Position numbers and translations under genes: made by a program. Shown piece after piece: positions 1 to 10,781 of a DNA stretch of 64,000 nt. The DNA comes from Volutella citrinella. Lineage: Eukaryota > Ascomycota > Sordariomycetes > Hypocreales > Nectriaceae. The stretch lies in the NCBI GenBank assembly GCA_034401135.1, contig JAWZSP010000001.1, positions 2,914,001 through 2,978,000 of the forward strand, written 5' to 3'. The number at the start of each line of letters is the position of its first letter. The stretch's first letter is position 1. The notes beneath the pieces were generated by a model. That model was not told where the DNA came from. It worked only from the letters and a program-made list of their open reading frames with translations, and searched no databases.

Positions 1-1855
1 TGGCCCACATCCTCGTTGCCGGGTTTGAGCCATTCCAGAACGCGCCAGACGAGATCCGTGAGGAGGCGGAGCGCAGTACTTCATGGGTGCACCATAGGAC
101 GCTGCCCTCACTTGAGATTGCCATCGTCACCGAGAGCAAGCACTTCCTCAGCTCCACCACATGCCAAAAGGTCGTCAACGCCATCTACGAAGGGCGCATT
201 GTCTACACGCCCTCTACCTTCTGGGATATCATCCCAGACCACTACAAGCTGAAACCAATCTCGCTCTACGACCCGCGCGATTCCCCTCTACTGAATCAGT
301 ACCGTCTCATCGTGCCTCGCACTAGAAACATCCTCGAGTCTATCCAGTTTGCCATCTTGCTTGCGTTGTACGTCGCCGTCATGGTGCGAAGACAGGAGGA
401 CCGCTTCTCCAAACTCGAACTGGGCTTCGCCGTCTATGCATTCGGATGGGCTCTGGATCAGTTTGCAACCATCCTGGCCCACGGTTGGTAGGTGCTCTGG
501 CAAACGTGCCCCAGCACGGACCCCAAGACTGATACCCGACCACTGACATGTTGCTAGGAATGTCTATTCTCAGAATTTGTGGTCGTTTCTCGACGTGTGC
601 TTCGTCATTATATACTGGGCATACCTCGGCATGCGACTCTATGGCTGGCATCGGGAGGACTACGTCTACGCCCAGCAGGCTTACGACGTGCTTGCTCTCG
701 CTGCCCCCGTTCTCATCCCTCGGCTTGCTTTCAATCTGTTACGAGACAACCTAGTCTTTCTGTCGTTGCGATCAATGATGGCAGATTTCTTCTTTCTGAC
801 TGCTCTGTCGGCATGGTGCTTCCTGGGGTTCTTGCTGTCCCTCCTCTGGCTCGGCGAGGGCGCCCACCAGCTAGTGTATGTGCTGGTCTACCAGCCTCGA
901 ACAGAGCGTGCTAACGAATTATCAGGACCATCTCAAAGTGGATGATTTACATTTGGTTTGGGCTTGACGGAACAGGAATCCAGCGCTCGGTAAGCATCTC
1001 GCAGCACTTGGGGACGAAGCTAACGGGATACCATAGACCGAATTTCACTGGCTATTGGGACCTAGTGTAATGGTGGCATTCGCTTTCCTTGGAAACACCC
1101 TCTTCCTCACTATTCTAGTTTCCATGTTGTCCAACACATTCAGCAACATCTCAACGAACGCAATGGCAGAAATCCAGTTCCGCCGAGCAGTCCTCACCCT
1201 TGAAGGCGTTAAGGCTGATGCCGTCTTCGCGTACCAGCCTCCCTTCAATATCTTGGCCGTCTTCCTCTTCATCCCCCTCAAATTCGTCGTGAGCCCTCGT
1301 TGGTTTCACAAGATCCATGTCGCCGCGGTCAAGGGATTGAACTTTCCTTTGCTGCTCATCATTGCCATTGCCGAGCGGCGTCTGCTCTGGCCTCATCGGC
1401 ACACGAAGCATCCCCAACGCAAGAGCCCGTTTTGGAAGAAATGGCGATTGACTGTCCACCGCGACTTGCGTGCGGTGTTTCAGGTCCCCCCTCCTGATAC
1501 GGTGCACGACGATATTGCGGTTGATGATGACCTCACCCACCACCTGATCCGTCGACAGTTCCAGCGTCCAGTACACAATCCCACCCCGAGTGAACCAGAG
1601 ACGCGACGGCCGTCACGCCGAGATTCGATATTCCCGGGCCTAGCGTCGAAGCTGCGAGGGTCGTTTGCGGAGGGGGAAGACTTGGAGTCTGTGGAAGCGA
1701 GACTCGAAGCCATGGAAAAGTCGATCCAGCGGGTGGAGGCGATGCTGACGCGCCTGCTGCCATCGACCGAACAAGCCATACAGGATCAGCTGGACGGTAG
1801 TGGGACGCTGAATGGGTTGACGGCTGACTCCTCATTTCGAGCTCAGACGGACTAG
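1..1855 (+). CDS. YVC1: Vacuolar TRP-type cation channel YVC1, 5' end missing
   Basis: Yvc1-family channels release Ca2+ and other cations from the fungal vacuole. The gene enters the window already open (frame starting at base 3), so the start codon and N-terminal cytosolic part lie upstream. Exons as I read them: 3-487, 558-875, 926-989, 1037-1855; all three junctions keep frame and give 561 residues plus stop. Hydrophobic segments follow the TRP layout: one around ILESIQFAILLALYVAVMV, then AFGWALDQFATIL, FLDVCFVIIYWAYLGM, ALAAPVLIPRLAF and FFFLTALSAWCFLGFLL, a pore-like stretch IYIWFGLDGTG, and a last segment VMVAFAFLGNTLFLTILVSM. The tail after about base 1400 is polar and ends in a probable short coiled coil (EDLESVEARLEAMEKSIQRV). 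The family call rests on overall resemblance to fungal Yvc1; function is inferred from the family. Confidence 0.88.
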
Positions 1856-2093
1856 TTCGTAGCGAGCCAGCATTCAGGATGGACACAATCCACCAGTGCG
1901 AATCTAGGAATACAATGCAGTGATTCAGGCTGGCTTCAAATGCGCATCAGCGTATCCGTGCAAAACTGTGCCACCCTCCGCATTTCCCATTCTTCAACGC
2001 TCCCTCCTTCTAGGTATTTCGTTTGACCAAAAAAACAAGAGCCAGATTTCCTCTTCCAACATCAACAACCTCCCAGAAACCCATGCGCTCGTG

Positions 2094-2402
2094 ATGTGCA
2101 CGGTCACCCTCTTTGAGCACAAGGTGTGCAAACACACCTGGGGTTTCGTAACTGAGCCATGCGAGCCGCTGGCCGGCTTCTCAAACTGCCCGACATTCTG
2201 CGACGGGAGCGCCAAGAAGCAGCCAAAGTACCTGCGCACCCGGAGCCGGCCTTGCCCAGAATGCGAACTGAACGGAAACTATGACCGAAACAGCACCCGG
2301 ATGGTGGAGACTATGGGCTTGGGCTTCTCCTGGGCGAGAGGGCCGGACAGAGACGCCTGGGGCTGCGAGGTCAAGTTCTCGAGCGGGTGCGTTGTCCTCT
2401 GA
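2094..2402 (+). CDS. Small Cys-rich protein ending in a CaaX-like box (102 aa)
   Basis: A single-exon frame of 102 residues starts at the ATG preceded by a CAA-rich leader (CATCAACAACC just upstream), which looks like a genuine fungal 5' leader. The frame is open further upstream, but only through non-ATG codons. Nine cysteines are present (positions 2, 12, 23, 32, 36, 54, 57, 91, 99), including CPEC (54-57), so a zinc-binding or disulfide fold is possible. The last four residues are CVVL, a CaaX-type sequence with Leu last. No signal peptide or membrane segment is seen. It resembles small conserved hypothetical proteins I recall from sordariomycetes, but I do not know a function. It sits 238 bp downstream of YVC1 on the same strand. 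Confidence 0.65.
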   Translation: MCTVTLFEHKVCKHTWGFVTEPCEPLAGFSNCPTFCDGSAKKQPKYLRTRSRPCPECELNGNYDRNSTRMVETMGLGFSWARGPDRDAWGCEVKFSSGCVVL

Positions 2403-4069
2403 GCCGAGAAGTGCGGCGCGACAGCTCGCCGTGGATGCATTGCATCCGATGCCATGTGGGATTAGCAGGACAGTATTTGTGGGGTGGGATACTTGTCGTG
2501 GCGACTGGGAATGGACCTCGTGGGCTAGACAACAAAACGATGCCATGGCACCACACCAGACTTCCGCAGCGAACACGAGAGGAAGGAGATTCGATTGCAG
2601 CCTGAAAGTATCATCTTGCTCGAATTCAGAAGGAAATTTGCCAGGATTGCCACTCCGAGGTCTGTACGTGGGGGACCCTGAGGTTGAGTTGATGCACTGG
2701 GCCCCAAGGTTCTGGCTGCGCTTCACAGTCACCAACTGAATGGTCGGCCTTCAAGGTGCGCCTTTGGGAAAGGCAAATATATTTTTTCAAATCGACGGCA
2801 ACCAAAGTTTGACGTGCTCCTAATCGTCTATAAAGTGTGCCGCCCTCGTTTGCCAATGACCTATCTCCCATTTCTCATCCCCCATCCTTCATCTCCCGTG
2901 TCGCATCTCGCATCTCCCACCTTCCATCTTTCACCCCCCTCCCATCCCTGCGCCCTCGGACGCCAGACTCGTCCTCTACCTAAGAGATGGAAGCCACGAA
3001 TGCATGCGGCCCAAGTTAGGGCGACACCTCCGGTGGTGTCACCCGGCCGCCTTACCAGGTCAGTTTCTTCTTCACTCCCCTGGACAAGCCAGAGAGGGCA
3101 ATGAAAAAAGCTTGAGGTTCACCTGGAGGTAGTGTAATACCAGGGAACCGAAATGAAAGAAAATCAAAAATTGTGCCACAGGTACTTACCGAACCCTACC
3201 GGCACCTCTGGGTGTTAGTAGAGCCTCACGCAAGGGGCCCAGAGACGCGGGCATCCGATCCAACCTCTTGAGCGTCAGAAGGACGGGCTTTGGTTGGGGT
3301 GACCAAGGGCTCCAAGCATGAGAGGAAAAAGAAAGAAATAGAAACAATTGGGGGGAACGCGATTTAAGTACTACGACTCTACCGGCGTTCTTTCCTGCCA
3401 CCTCTACAGCAGCGAAGGTAAGTGCTGGCTTGTTATGGTTTTGCGGAAAGGGCGAGGTCTAAGCAAAGACAGGAAGTCACGGCTGTCCCATCGACGGCGG
3501 GACATCACGACCAGGCACAATGGAAGGCGGCAAAGCTACATGTATAGTAACTGCGGTGGGCCGTGACAGCTTTTTGGATTGGGATACGAGTCGAGGTGCA
3601 GCGCTCCGGGCTTCGGGCAATGCGACAGCTGGGGACAAGAGCGGCCCTGCAAACGACAGTCCGAGGGGGCTGTTTGAGGATGGAACAAAGGCATAGCATA
3701 GGGGAAGGCATTCTTTGTTTTTTTGGATTGGCTTTTGAGACGGAGATTTTGTGCAATCGTTTATCAATGTGTCGGATTTCTTGAAGGGTGCACTACTTCG
3801 GCTTCCAATGGAATGGTGGCGAGCACACCCTTCTTGTTGTCCGACCTGAGGAGCAACAGAGGGGCCGGCACAATGACAACACTTTGCAACGCTTTGGCTG
3901 GCCTTGAACATTCTTTCTCCGTGTTCTGAAGAGAGGTTACCGAGCTAATGTCGAGGGGTTGCTCGACGAACCCACATTCCACATCACGTGCCCTCCCGCT
4001 CTTTATTTTCAGTGCTGGTTTTTGAGGCTTTCACCAAATCATCACAATCTTTCCACGAGGTCGACAAAA
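2403..4069. other. Intergenic 1.7 kb; possible orphan promoter, otherwise no supported gene
   Basis: Holds the 3' region of the small Cys-rich gene and the upstream region of MTQ2. A TATA-like site (2829-2835) is followed by a long CT-rich tract (about 2868-2960) and ATGs at 2987 and 2999, so a transcription unit could start here. The longest frame from these ATGs is short, and I could not join further exons convincingly. TCACGTG lies at 3984-3990, 80 bp before the MTQ2 start. ORFs on either strand in 3300-3900 have no recognisable protein features. Confidence 0.5.
2829..2835 (+). promoter_or_regulatory. TATA-like box (TATAAAG)
   Basis: TATAAAG is followed 35-125 bp downstream by a pyrimidine-rich tract, a combination typical of strongly transcribed filamentous-fungal genes. 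No convincing coding region follows, so what it drives is unknown. Confidence 0.35.
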
Positions 4070-4828
4070 ATGCTGCCCACGCCCGATACTTCACACGTGC
4101 CTTATGAAAGGGTCTATGAGCCCGCCGAGGACTCATATCTCCTACTAGACACCTTATCCTCGGAATCAGAGACCAAGTTTCTGAGCGAAGCGTTCCCCAC
4201 TTCCGCGCCCCTGGTGGTGGAGGTTGGCACTGGCTCAGGCGTTGTGATAGCCTTCGTCAATGCGCACGCGCAGACCATCTTTGGCTCACGCAACATCCTG
4301 ACGGCTGGGGTTGATATGAATGCGTTTGCTTGCCGCGCAACTGCCGGCACTGTGGGAAAGGCACAGAAGGATAACTCCGCCTCTCATGGGTTGTACTTGG
4401 GGTCTTCCACGGGTGATCTCACGTCTCCCTTGAGAGATGGAGCAATCGACGTCCTCATTTTCAACCCACCGTATGTTCCCACCCCGGAGATGCCCGCTCG
4501 CCCGGAGGCCTTCACGGCGGACGATCTGGAGAGCAAGGCCAAACCGTCCTTTGACGATGACTCGTACCTCCTTGCGCTGTCATACGCAGGCGGCCGAGAC
4601 GGGATGGAGACGACTGACCGGCTTGTGGGTTCGCTACCTCGGATCCTCTCCCGCCGAGGCTGCGCATACATTCTATTATGCGCGCAAAACAAGCCGGACG
4701 AGGTCAAGCAACATGTAGAGGCGTTCGGCCCTGAATGGCGGACCTTGACCGTCCGCACCAGCGGCCGGCAGGCTGGTTGGGAGAAACTGCAGGTCGTGCG
4801 AATATGGAGGGAGTATGAGACTGCATGA
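4070..4828 (+). CDS. MTQ2: eRF1 glutamine methyltransferase catalytic subunit (HemK/MTQ2 type)
   Basis: Single-exon protein of 252 residues. Family members use S-adenosylmethionine to methylate the glutamine of the GGQ motif of release factor eRF1, working with the Trm112 partner in the cytosol. Visible motifs: the SAM-binding loop VVEVGTGSG near residue 46 and the hallmark NPPYVP near residue 133, which contacts the target glutamine; the N-terminal VYEPAEDSYLLLDTL is also typical. The length fits (yeast Mtq2 is about 220 aa). The frame is open upstream to about 3959 only from a non-ATG codon; the ATG in an AAAAATG context at 4070 is the natural start. It converges on SmD1, whose stop lies about 230 bp away. 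Confidence 0.92.
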   Translation: MLPTPDTSHVPYERVYEPAEDSYLLLDTLSSESETKFLSEAFPTSAPLVVEVGTGSGVVIAFVNAHAQTIFGSRNILTAGVDMNAFACRATAGTVGKAQKDNSASHGLYLGSSTGDLTSPLRDGAIDVLIFNPPYVPTPEMPARPEAFTADDLESKAKPSFDDDSYLLALSYAGGRDGMETTDRLVGSLPRILSRRGCAYILLCAQNKPDEVKQHVEAFGPEWRTLTVRTSGRQAGWEKLQVVRIWREYETA

Positions 4829-5060
4829 GGGGGAACTGGCCATGTGGCGTGCAAGAGCATGTATTCGGATATCTTTCCATACCAAAAAGCGATACCCACC
4901 CGCCGATAATTCGTACATTTTTACGTGGCCAATCATCCTAAACGCCGGATTCCAGTTGCATTGTGATATCGCCCGTAGCATCCTCAACTCAGTCCTAGTG
5001 GCATCGGCCAGTCCGCGTCCACCGCTCAGCCCAATGCCGACATTACCACCTCTCCTAAAT

Positions 5061-5614
5061 CTAAGGTCGTCCTCCCCGGCCACGGCCACGGCCGCGTCCG
5101 CGGGGTCCGCCTCTTCCGCGTCCGCGACCACCACCGCCACCACGTTCGGCTTCCTTTCGCGCCTTGTTCTTGGGCTTCGGCGTGTCGTCGACAAGGAGGG
5201 TGTCGAGAGGTAGCGAGTCGGGGAGGATGAAGTACCGGATTGTAGAGCCCCGGATGTTCATGCTGTCTAACGAGATGGGCTCTTGGCCCTTGATTGTCAT
5301 CTTGACCGTGCGCAGGGCTGTGTTCATCTGGGGAGACACGGAAGAGATGGTGCCGTGCACAATGGTGCCTGGAGGGGGGGTCAGCGTCTCATCATGGCAG
5401 CTGCTCGCGTGTCGCTCGTGTCTATGCTCTTGCTCGCGAAGCAGATCGTGGAATGTGTGACTCGTACCATTCTTCAGTTCAATTGTCACCGTCTCGTTGG
5501 CGCATTTCATCAAGAATCTGGGCGCGATAGGTCAGCTCGGTTCAAGGCTTGGGATGCATTGTTCAGCACGACGCTGGCATGCGCAACGAGGGTTGCTTAC
5601 CGGACGAGCTTCAT
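5061..5614 (-). CDS. SMD1: Small nuclear ribonucleoprotein SmD1
   Basis: Core Sm protein of U1, U2, U4 and U5 snRNPs. Three coding exons on the minus strand: 5614-5601 (14 nt), 5517-5468 (50 nt), 5368-5061; they join to 123 residues. The protein begins [20 protein letters not shown] and has the Sm fold, with Sm1 at about 10-45 and Sm2 ([15 protein letters not shown]) at about 65-80. The C-terminal tail is Gly/Arg-rich ([15 protein letters not shown]), as in other SmD1 proteins, where such arginines are methylated. Intron 1 interrupts codon 5 after its second base, and intron 2 splits the Gly codon of KNG. The first intron sits at exactly the position seen in LSM2 of this window. The gene is divergent from cullin-3. 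Confidence 0.95.
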
Positions 5615-6388
5615 GGCGGGCAGTCTCGGGCAGCGATCAACGCTTCAACGGCTATGGGACGTTTCGTATGTTTCGGTGGGCGCGGGGGCGGGAATGTATC
5701 GGCTGAGTGTTGAGTGGGCGACCTTCATCGATACACCGCGTCAGGCTGAAGCTCACCGGGGCTGCGAAATTGTTGGTCGGAAAAATCGAGGTCGGAGCTT
5801 CCAGAGACACGTGACGCCTGTGGCTGAGGGAGGCCAAGAGGCTGTGTGGGTGCGCAAGGATGATGTTGATTAAGCTAGGTGCGTTGGTGCAGCCGAGTGG
5901 CTGCCTATGTAGCTATGTGGGTCGTTGGTCAGGTGACCAACGCCATGTCCGTTGACAGGCTGCCATCAGCTCGTGACGTGATTGGCGTGCCAGTGACTTA
6001 TCGATAAAGCCTGGCCTGGCAAGTCCCCCATCGCGGGACCATAAATTGACCATCAGCCTCGCAACCTCACCTGGCCACACGCCTTTCCCGCTGGCTTGTC
6101 ATCATTCCCCGAGTTCCCCCGCCTTTTCTCCTAGGCTGCCTAGCTGGACATCTGGGGGAACTCCCAAGACCCTAAACGCGTCATCTGCTACCAACTATCT
6201 GTAGCCATCGCGGCATCTGCGGCATCGGTGACCTCTCGCTGCAGAGCAGTTTACCCCACCATTTAGAGCACCCTCCCGACTTTGGCTCCCTGCGACTCAG
6301 CAGCCCGACGACCCGACGACTCTACGATCCAAGCTGGCCATCCTTGCCAATCCGAATAACTGTCGCTTCCGGATAGGGCGCTGCGAGA
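5615..6388. promoter_or_regulatory. Divergent promoter region of SmD1 and cullin-3
   Basis: A 774-bp gap between two outward-facing starts. It holds CACGTGA at 5808-5814, a GTGACGTGATTGG stretch near 5975 that contains an inverted CCAAT, and an AT-rich CATAAATTGA near 6040. From about 6090 the sequence becomes CT-rich, as in fungal leaders reading toward cullin-3. No ORF here has protein-like features. Confidence 0.5.
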
Positions 6389-9166
6389 ATGATATCCGGG
6401 CGAGGCGGAGCAGGGGCGCGAGGCCCCGGGCGGATCCGACCCCCCCGCCGCATCGTGCGTGTAAGTCACCTTCCCCCATCCGCCCAAAAGTTCCAGATGG
6501 CAAGGGAATCCCCTCAATGAATGAATGATCTACGTCTCGGATGTGCATTAATTCCTATTCGCCCCCCGTGTACTTTGCCTGTTGTGTCAAACAGAGGCTC
6601 CCTTCATTGGCTTCCCCCAATCTCATTATAATGCCCCTGCTAACATGTCCCGTTTCCAGTCTAATGGCCCTGGCGAAGGCGGAGATTTCGAACCATGCTG
6701 GAACATGCTCAAGGAGGCACTCCGCGACATCCATAATAAGAACTGCAGCAGACTGTCCTTCGAAGAACTCTACCGAGCGTCCTACAAAATTGTTCTGAAG
6801 AAGAAAGGAGAACTCCTGTATGACAGGGTCAAGGAATTCGAAGAACAATGGTTTGCTGAACATGTCATCCCGAAGATCGAAGTTCTGGTCTCGAGAAGCT
6901 TGATCAACATCGGCGTGGATCGAACATCCGCGACTTCCGTCAATGAGAGGAGGCAAACCGGCGAGAAGTTCCTGAAAGGCCTTCGCGATACGTGGGAAGA
7001 CCACAACATGTCAATGAACATGACGGCGGATATTTTGATGTATCTTGATCGAGGTTATACCCAGGTGGATTCACACCGAGTTCCCATCTTTGCAACAACC
7101 ATTGCTCTGTTTCGAGACCATATTCTTCGGTCTTGTCTCAACTCCAACACCAGAGACATGGTCATCGACATATTAATATCGGTGATTCTCGACCAAATCA
7201 ACATGGAGAGGGAGGGCGACATCATCGATCGAAACCTGATCCGCAGTTGTAGTCGAATGCTTAGCTGCCTTTATGAAACGGAGGAGGAGAATGAGAGCGA
7301 AAAACTTTATCTCACAGTTTTCGAGCCCAAGTTCTTGGACAGCAGCAAGTCATTCTATACGGCAGAGTGCGAGAAGCTGCTGCGAGAAGCTGATGCTGGT
7401 TCTTGGCTACGACACACACAAAATCGGCTGCGAGAGGAAGTGGACCGTTGTGGTACTACCATAGAGGTGGAGACTCTACCCAAAGTATCCAAAACGATTG
7501 ATCAAGAGCTCATTACAGCTCATCTGACCGAGTTTCTTGCCCTCGAAGGTAGTGGGTTGAAGTGGATGATCGACAATGACAAGGTTGATGACCTCTCGAT
7601 CCTTTACCGGCTTATCGGGAGGGTGGATGAAAAGAAGACAGCTCTACGCGACATTCTTCAGCGTCGGGTAGTTGAGCTTGGTATCGAGATTGAGAACACG
7701 CTCAAAAACACCGACTTTTCTACACTACCAGCCGATGGCGAGGAGGGTGGCGAAGCGGAGAAGGCTAAAACTCTCAACCCGGCTGCCCAGCAAACAGCAG
7801 CCGCCATCAAGTGGGTGGACGACGTCCTCCGCCTCAAGGACAAGTTTGACAATTTCTTGACCAACTGCTTCCGCGACGATCTCATTATCCAGAGCGCCCT
7901 GACAAAGAGCTTCTCTGACTTCATCAACATGTTCAGTCGCAGTTCTGAATACGTGTCGCTGTTCATTGACGATAATCTGAAGCGCGGTATCAAGGGAAAG
8001 ACTGAAGCTGAAGTCGATGTCGTTCTCGAAAAGGCGATCATTCTGATCCGATACCTTCAAGATAGGGATCTGTTTCAGACGTATTACCAGAGACACCTTG
8101 CACGGCGACTGCTCCACGGCAAATCAGAAAGCCATGACGTGGAGCGACAAATAATATCACGAATGAAGCAGGAGATGGGCCAGCAGTTTACAAGCAAGTT
8201 TGAGGGCATGTTTCGAGACCTGGTTACTTCTGCGGAGCTCACAGCAAACTATCGCGGTCACATGCGGAATGTTGGCGACGACGGCAACAGCATTGATCTC
8301 AACATCAATGTGCTGACTACCAACTACTGGCCCCCAGAGGTTATGGGCCGAACAGCTCAGATTGGCGAAGGATCTCGCGTGACGTGCACATATCCTCCGG
8401 ATATCAAGCGACTGCAGACGAGCTTCGAGCAATTCTACCTAACCAACCGAAACGGCCGTAAGTTGACGTGGATTGGCACAACTGGAAGTGCCGATGTCAA
8501 ATGCAGTTTTCCAGCGATTCCTGGCAAGTCTGGGGCCCTTGCGAAGGAGCGCAGGTATGAGATCACGGTGCCGACTTTCGCCATGGTCGTGCTGCTGCTC
8601 TTCAACGACCTGGATGAGGGCGAATGGTTGACATTCGAACAAATACACGAAAAGACCAACATCTCTACGCAAGATCTCATGAGGACATTGACAGCAATTG
8701 CTGTAGCGCCAAAGTCACGAGTACTGATCAAGGAGCCTCCGACCAAGTCGGTCAAGCAAGGTGACAAATTCACGTTCAATTCGTCATTCCAGAGCAAGGC
8801 TATCAGGATCAAGGCACCCATCATCAATGCCGTTTCCAAGGTGGAAAACTCTGCAGAGCGCAAGAGCACCGAGGAGAAGAATAACCAGACGAGGGCTCAT
8901 ATTGTTGATGCTGCTGTGGTGAGAATCATGAAGTATGTTACCACGCGCCTTTCCCTCAAAACGTCCCTTTTCTGACACACTCTATCAGATCCCGGAAGGA
9001 GCTGAGCCATTCACAACTCATTAGCGAAGTTCTCTCCCAATTGGTTGGACGCTTCCGACCGGAGGTGTCACTTATCAAGAAGCGGATCGAGGATCTCATC
9101 GCTCGTGAATATCTAGAGCGGCCAGACGAGGATGGCGCCCCCTCGCTCTACCGCTATGTTGCTTAA
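6389..9166 (+). CDS. CUL3: Cullin-3, scaffold of CRL3 ubiquitin ligases
   Basis: Cullin scaffold that binds BTB adaptors at its N-terminus and RBX1/E2 at its C-terminus. Exons 6389-6460, 6660-8932 and 8989-9166 give 840 residues. Exon 1 encodes a 24-residue Gly/Arg-rich start (MISGRGGAGARGPG...), and intron 1 ends at a CTAAC branch site plus TTTCCAG. The N-domain reads DFEPCWNMLKEALRDIHNKN; the cullin homology domain includes YYQRHLARRLLHGKS. The C-terminal neddylation segment VVRIMKSRKELSHSQL is formed across intron 2, whose donor splits the acceptor lysine codon (AA|A). The protein ends REYLERPDEDGAPSLYRYVA, the usual winged-helix finish. If intron 2 is retained, translation stops at 8975. 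Start choice depends on the first splice, which matches other fungal Cul3 proteins as I recall them. Confidence 0.93.
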
Positions 9167-9934
9167 TCCCAGGCAGCATTTTACGAATGACGACAGAAGT
9201 AAAGACTATTATATTTTTTGCGGTTGGCACGGCGTTAGGTGAAAGCACACTTTCGCTCGTCTGCATCACGAGGATTGTCTGGCCAGATGATTCTCCTTGG
9301 AAAGCGTGGCGAGGGCCTCGGGGATTTCACGTTGGGGCGCGGAACCAAGTCACCTACAGACTCGGTGGTAAAGATTTATTGACCACCTATTCACTTGCTT
9401 CGTATGGCGGGCAATGCCTGTACTGGAACACAGGGGACGCTACTGCCACACTCATGTTGTGCATAGCCTTGGGGCATTTCAAGCGGAGAAGCCTCCATCA
9501 CATAGATAGCGAGGGGGAGTCAAGTAGATGTACACGAATTACATACGGAAAATTAAACCCAGAATTCTGGAGTTTTTTTTTGTACTCAAAGCATAATCAA
9601 GAGCAACGACTTGGTGTTGTAGCGGTTACGACAAAGCAACGTACTTTAGGAGTGCCTGACGGCTCACGTGACATAGCCTCTCACACTCACCACTGAGTAA
9701 CGGGCGCAGCACCCATTGATCAACTAATTGAACAACCAGTGCAAACACCGGCACCAACCCGACGACTTACGATTCACTTCAAAAGGACCTTATTGCTTAC
9801 CGTTCTAAACTTTAACCGAGAACCTAACCCCGGCGCCCCAGGCACTCAGGTTCCCGTGGCGCGACGCCGACCTTTCACCCCCACCATCGCTCCCCTCGCC
9901 CTAATTCTCACCACCGCCGAGCAACCCTGCCAAG
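9167..9934. other. Intergenic: cullin-3 3' region and LSM2 promoter
   Basis: Contains a 169-codon open frame (9187-9696) starting 21 bp after the cullin stop; its composition and lack of motifs argue for untranslated sequence. The palindrome TCACGTGA lies at 9664-9671, about 270 bp before the LSM2 start. The stretch 9840-9930 is CT/CA-rich and looks like the LSM2 leader. Confidence 0.5.
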
Positions 9935-10465
9935 ATGCTCTTCTTCAGGTATGCCGTCAGACAGTGAAACGGCTCGGAGGCCCCAACTCAACCTAGTGAG
10001 GGCTGAGGGCTCGGAGGCATAGCTCCTGTCGAGAGTCTGGGCTGACGCGCGTCGCAGCTTCTTCAAGACGCTCATCGACCACGAGGTCACCGTCGAGCTC
10101 AAGAACGACATCCAGCTCAAGGGAACACTCAAGAGTGTGGACCAGTACCTCAACATTAAGCTCGACGACATCCAGGTCGTGGAAGAGCTCAAGTACCCCC
10201 ACCTGGTGCGTCGCCCGGTCGTGCTGCCCTCTTTCTCCTCGCGTTGCCTCTAATCCGGACCCTGCAGAGCTCTGTCAAGAATGTCTTCATCCGAGGCTCA
10301 GTGGTGCGGTATGTCCACCTGCCTGCCTCGTCAGTCGACACACAACTGCTAGAGGATGCCACTCGAAGAGGTAAGTCGTCGTTGTTGTCCCCCCCCCCCC
10401 TTGAGCCCAGACGTCCTGACAAGGCAACCGTAGAAGCTGCGGCTCAGCAAGCAAAGGCGAAATAG
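9935..10465 (+). CDS. LSM2: U6 snRNA-associated Sm-like protein LSM2
   Basis: Subunit of the Lsm2-8 ring on U6 snRNA and of the cytoplasmic Lsm1-7 decapping ring. Four exons (9935-9948, 10058-10205, 10268-10370, 10434-10465) give 98 residues. The start MLFFSFFKTLIDHEVTVELK matches the very conserved LSM2 N-terminus; Sm1 is followed by Sm2 (VKNVFIRGSVVRYVHLP), then LLEDATRREAAAQQAKAK. Exon 1 is only 14 nt and ends after the second base of codon 5. The start is fixed by the MLFFS signature. The gene converges on the PSO2/SNM1 gene; stops are about 320 bp apart. Confidence 0.95.
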
Positions 10466-10781
10466 ACGCATGATATGCAAGACGCTATTACGTTCGGCCT
10501 TGGGCTTCGAGGTCGGATTTGGTCCAGCCGGAGGACTCATGACGGAAAGGACAATCTTTGCGTGGACGGTGTACTGACTAGGTGTGGGCTACTCATGCGG
10601 CGTTGGCTCCTGAGATGGATAATGAAGAAAAAAACAAGACTGGTTATAGTCCCAGCCGTTTTCACAACCTCGACATGGCTCTGATATAAAAAATTTATAT
10701 AAATTTTCTGCCCAGGCGGGGAATATGGCGGCACGCTATGCAAAATCCATCTCCAGAAATAGCCCAAACAACCAACCCTGA
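10466..10781. other. Convergent 3' region between LSM2 and PSO2
   Basis: No gene is seen. Both flanking genes end here. The stretch contains an AT-only palindrome at 10690-10707 that could serve as a 3'-end signal for both strands. Confidence 0.5.
10690..10707. terminator. 18-bp AT palindrome, candidate bidirectional 3'-end element
   Basis: AAAATTTATATAAATTTT is a perfect inverted repeat, 225 bp past the LSM2 stop and about 75 bp past the PSO2 stop on the other strand. TATATA-type elements promote cleavage and polyadenylation in yeast; here the role is inference. Confidence 0.3.

Noticed and set aside
9187..9696. 169-codon ORF just after cullin-3
   Set aside because: No motif, ordinary 3' region position, overlaps the LSM2 promoter side, and composition is unlike that of neighbouring genes.
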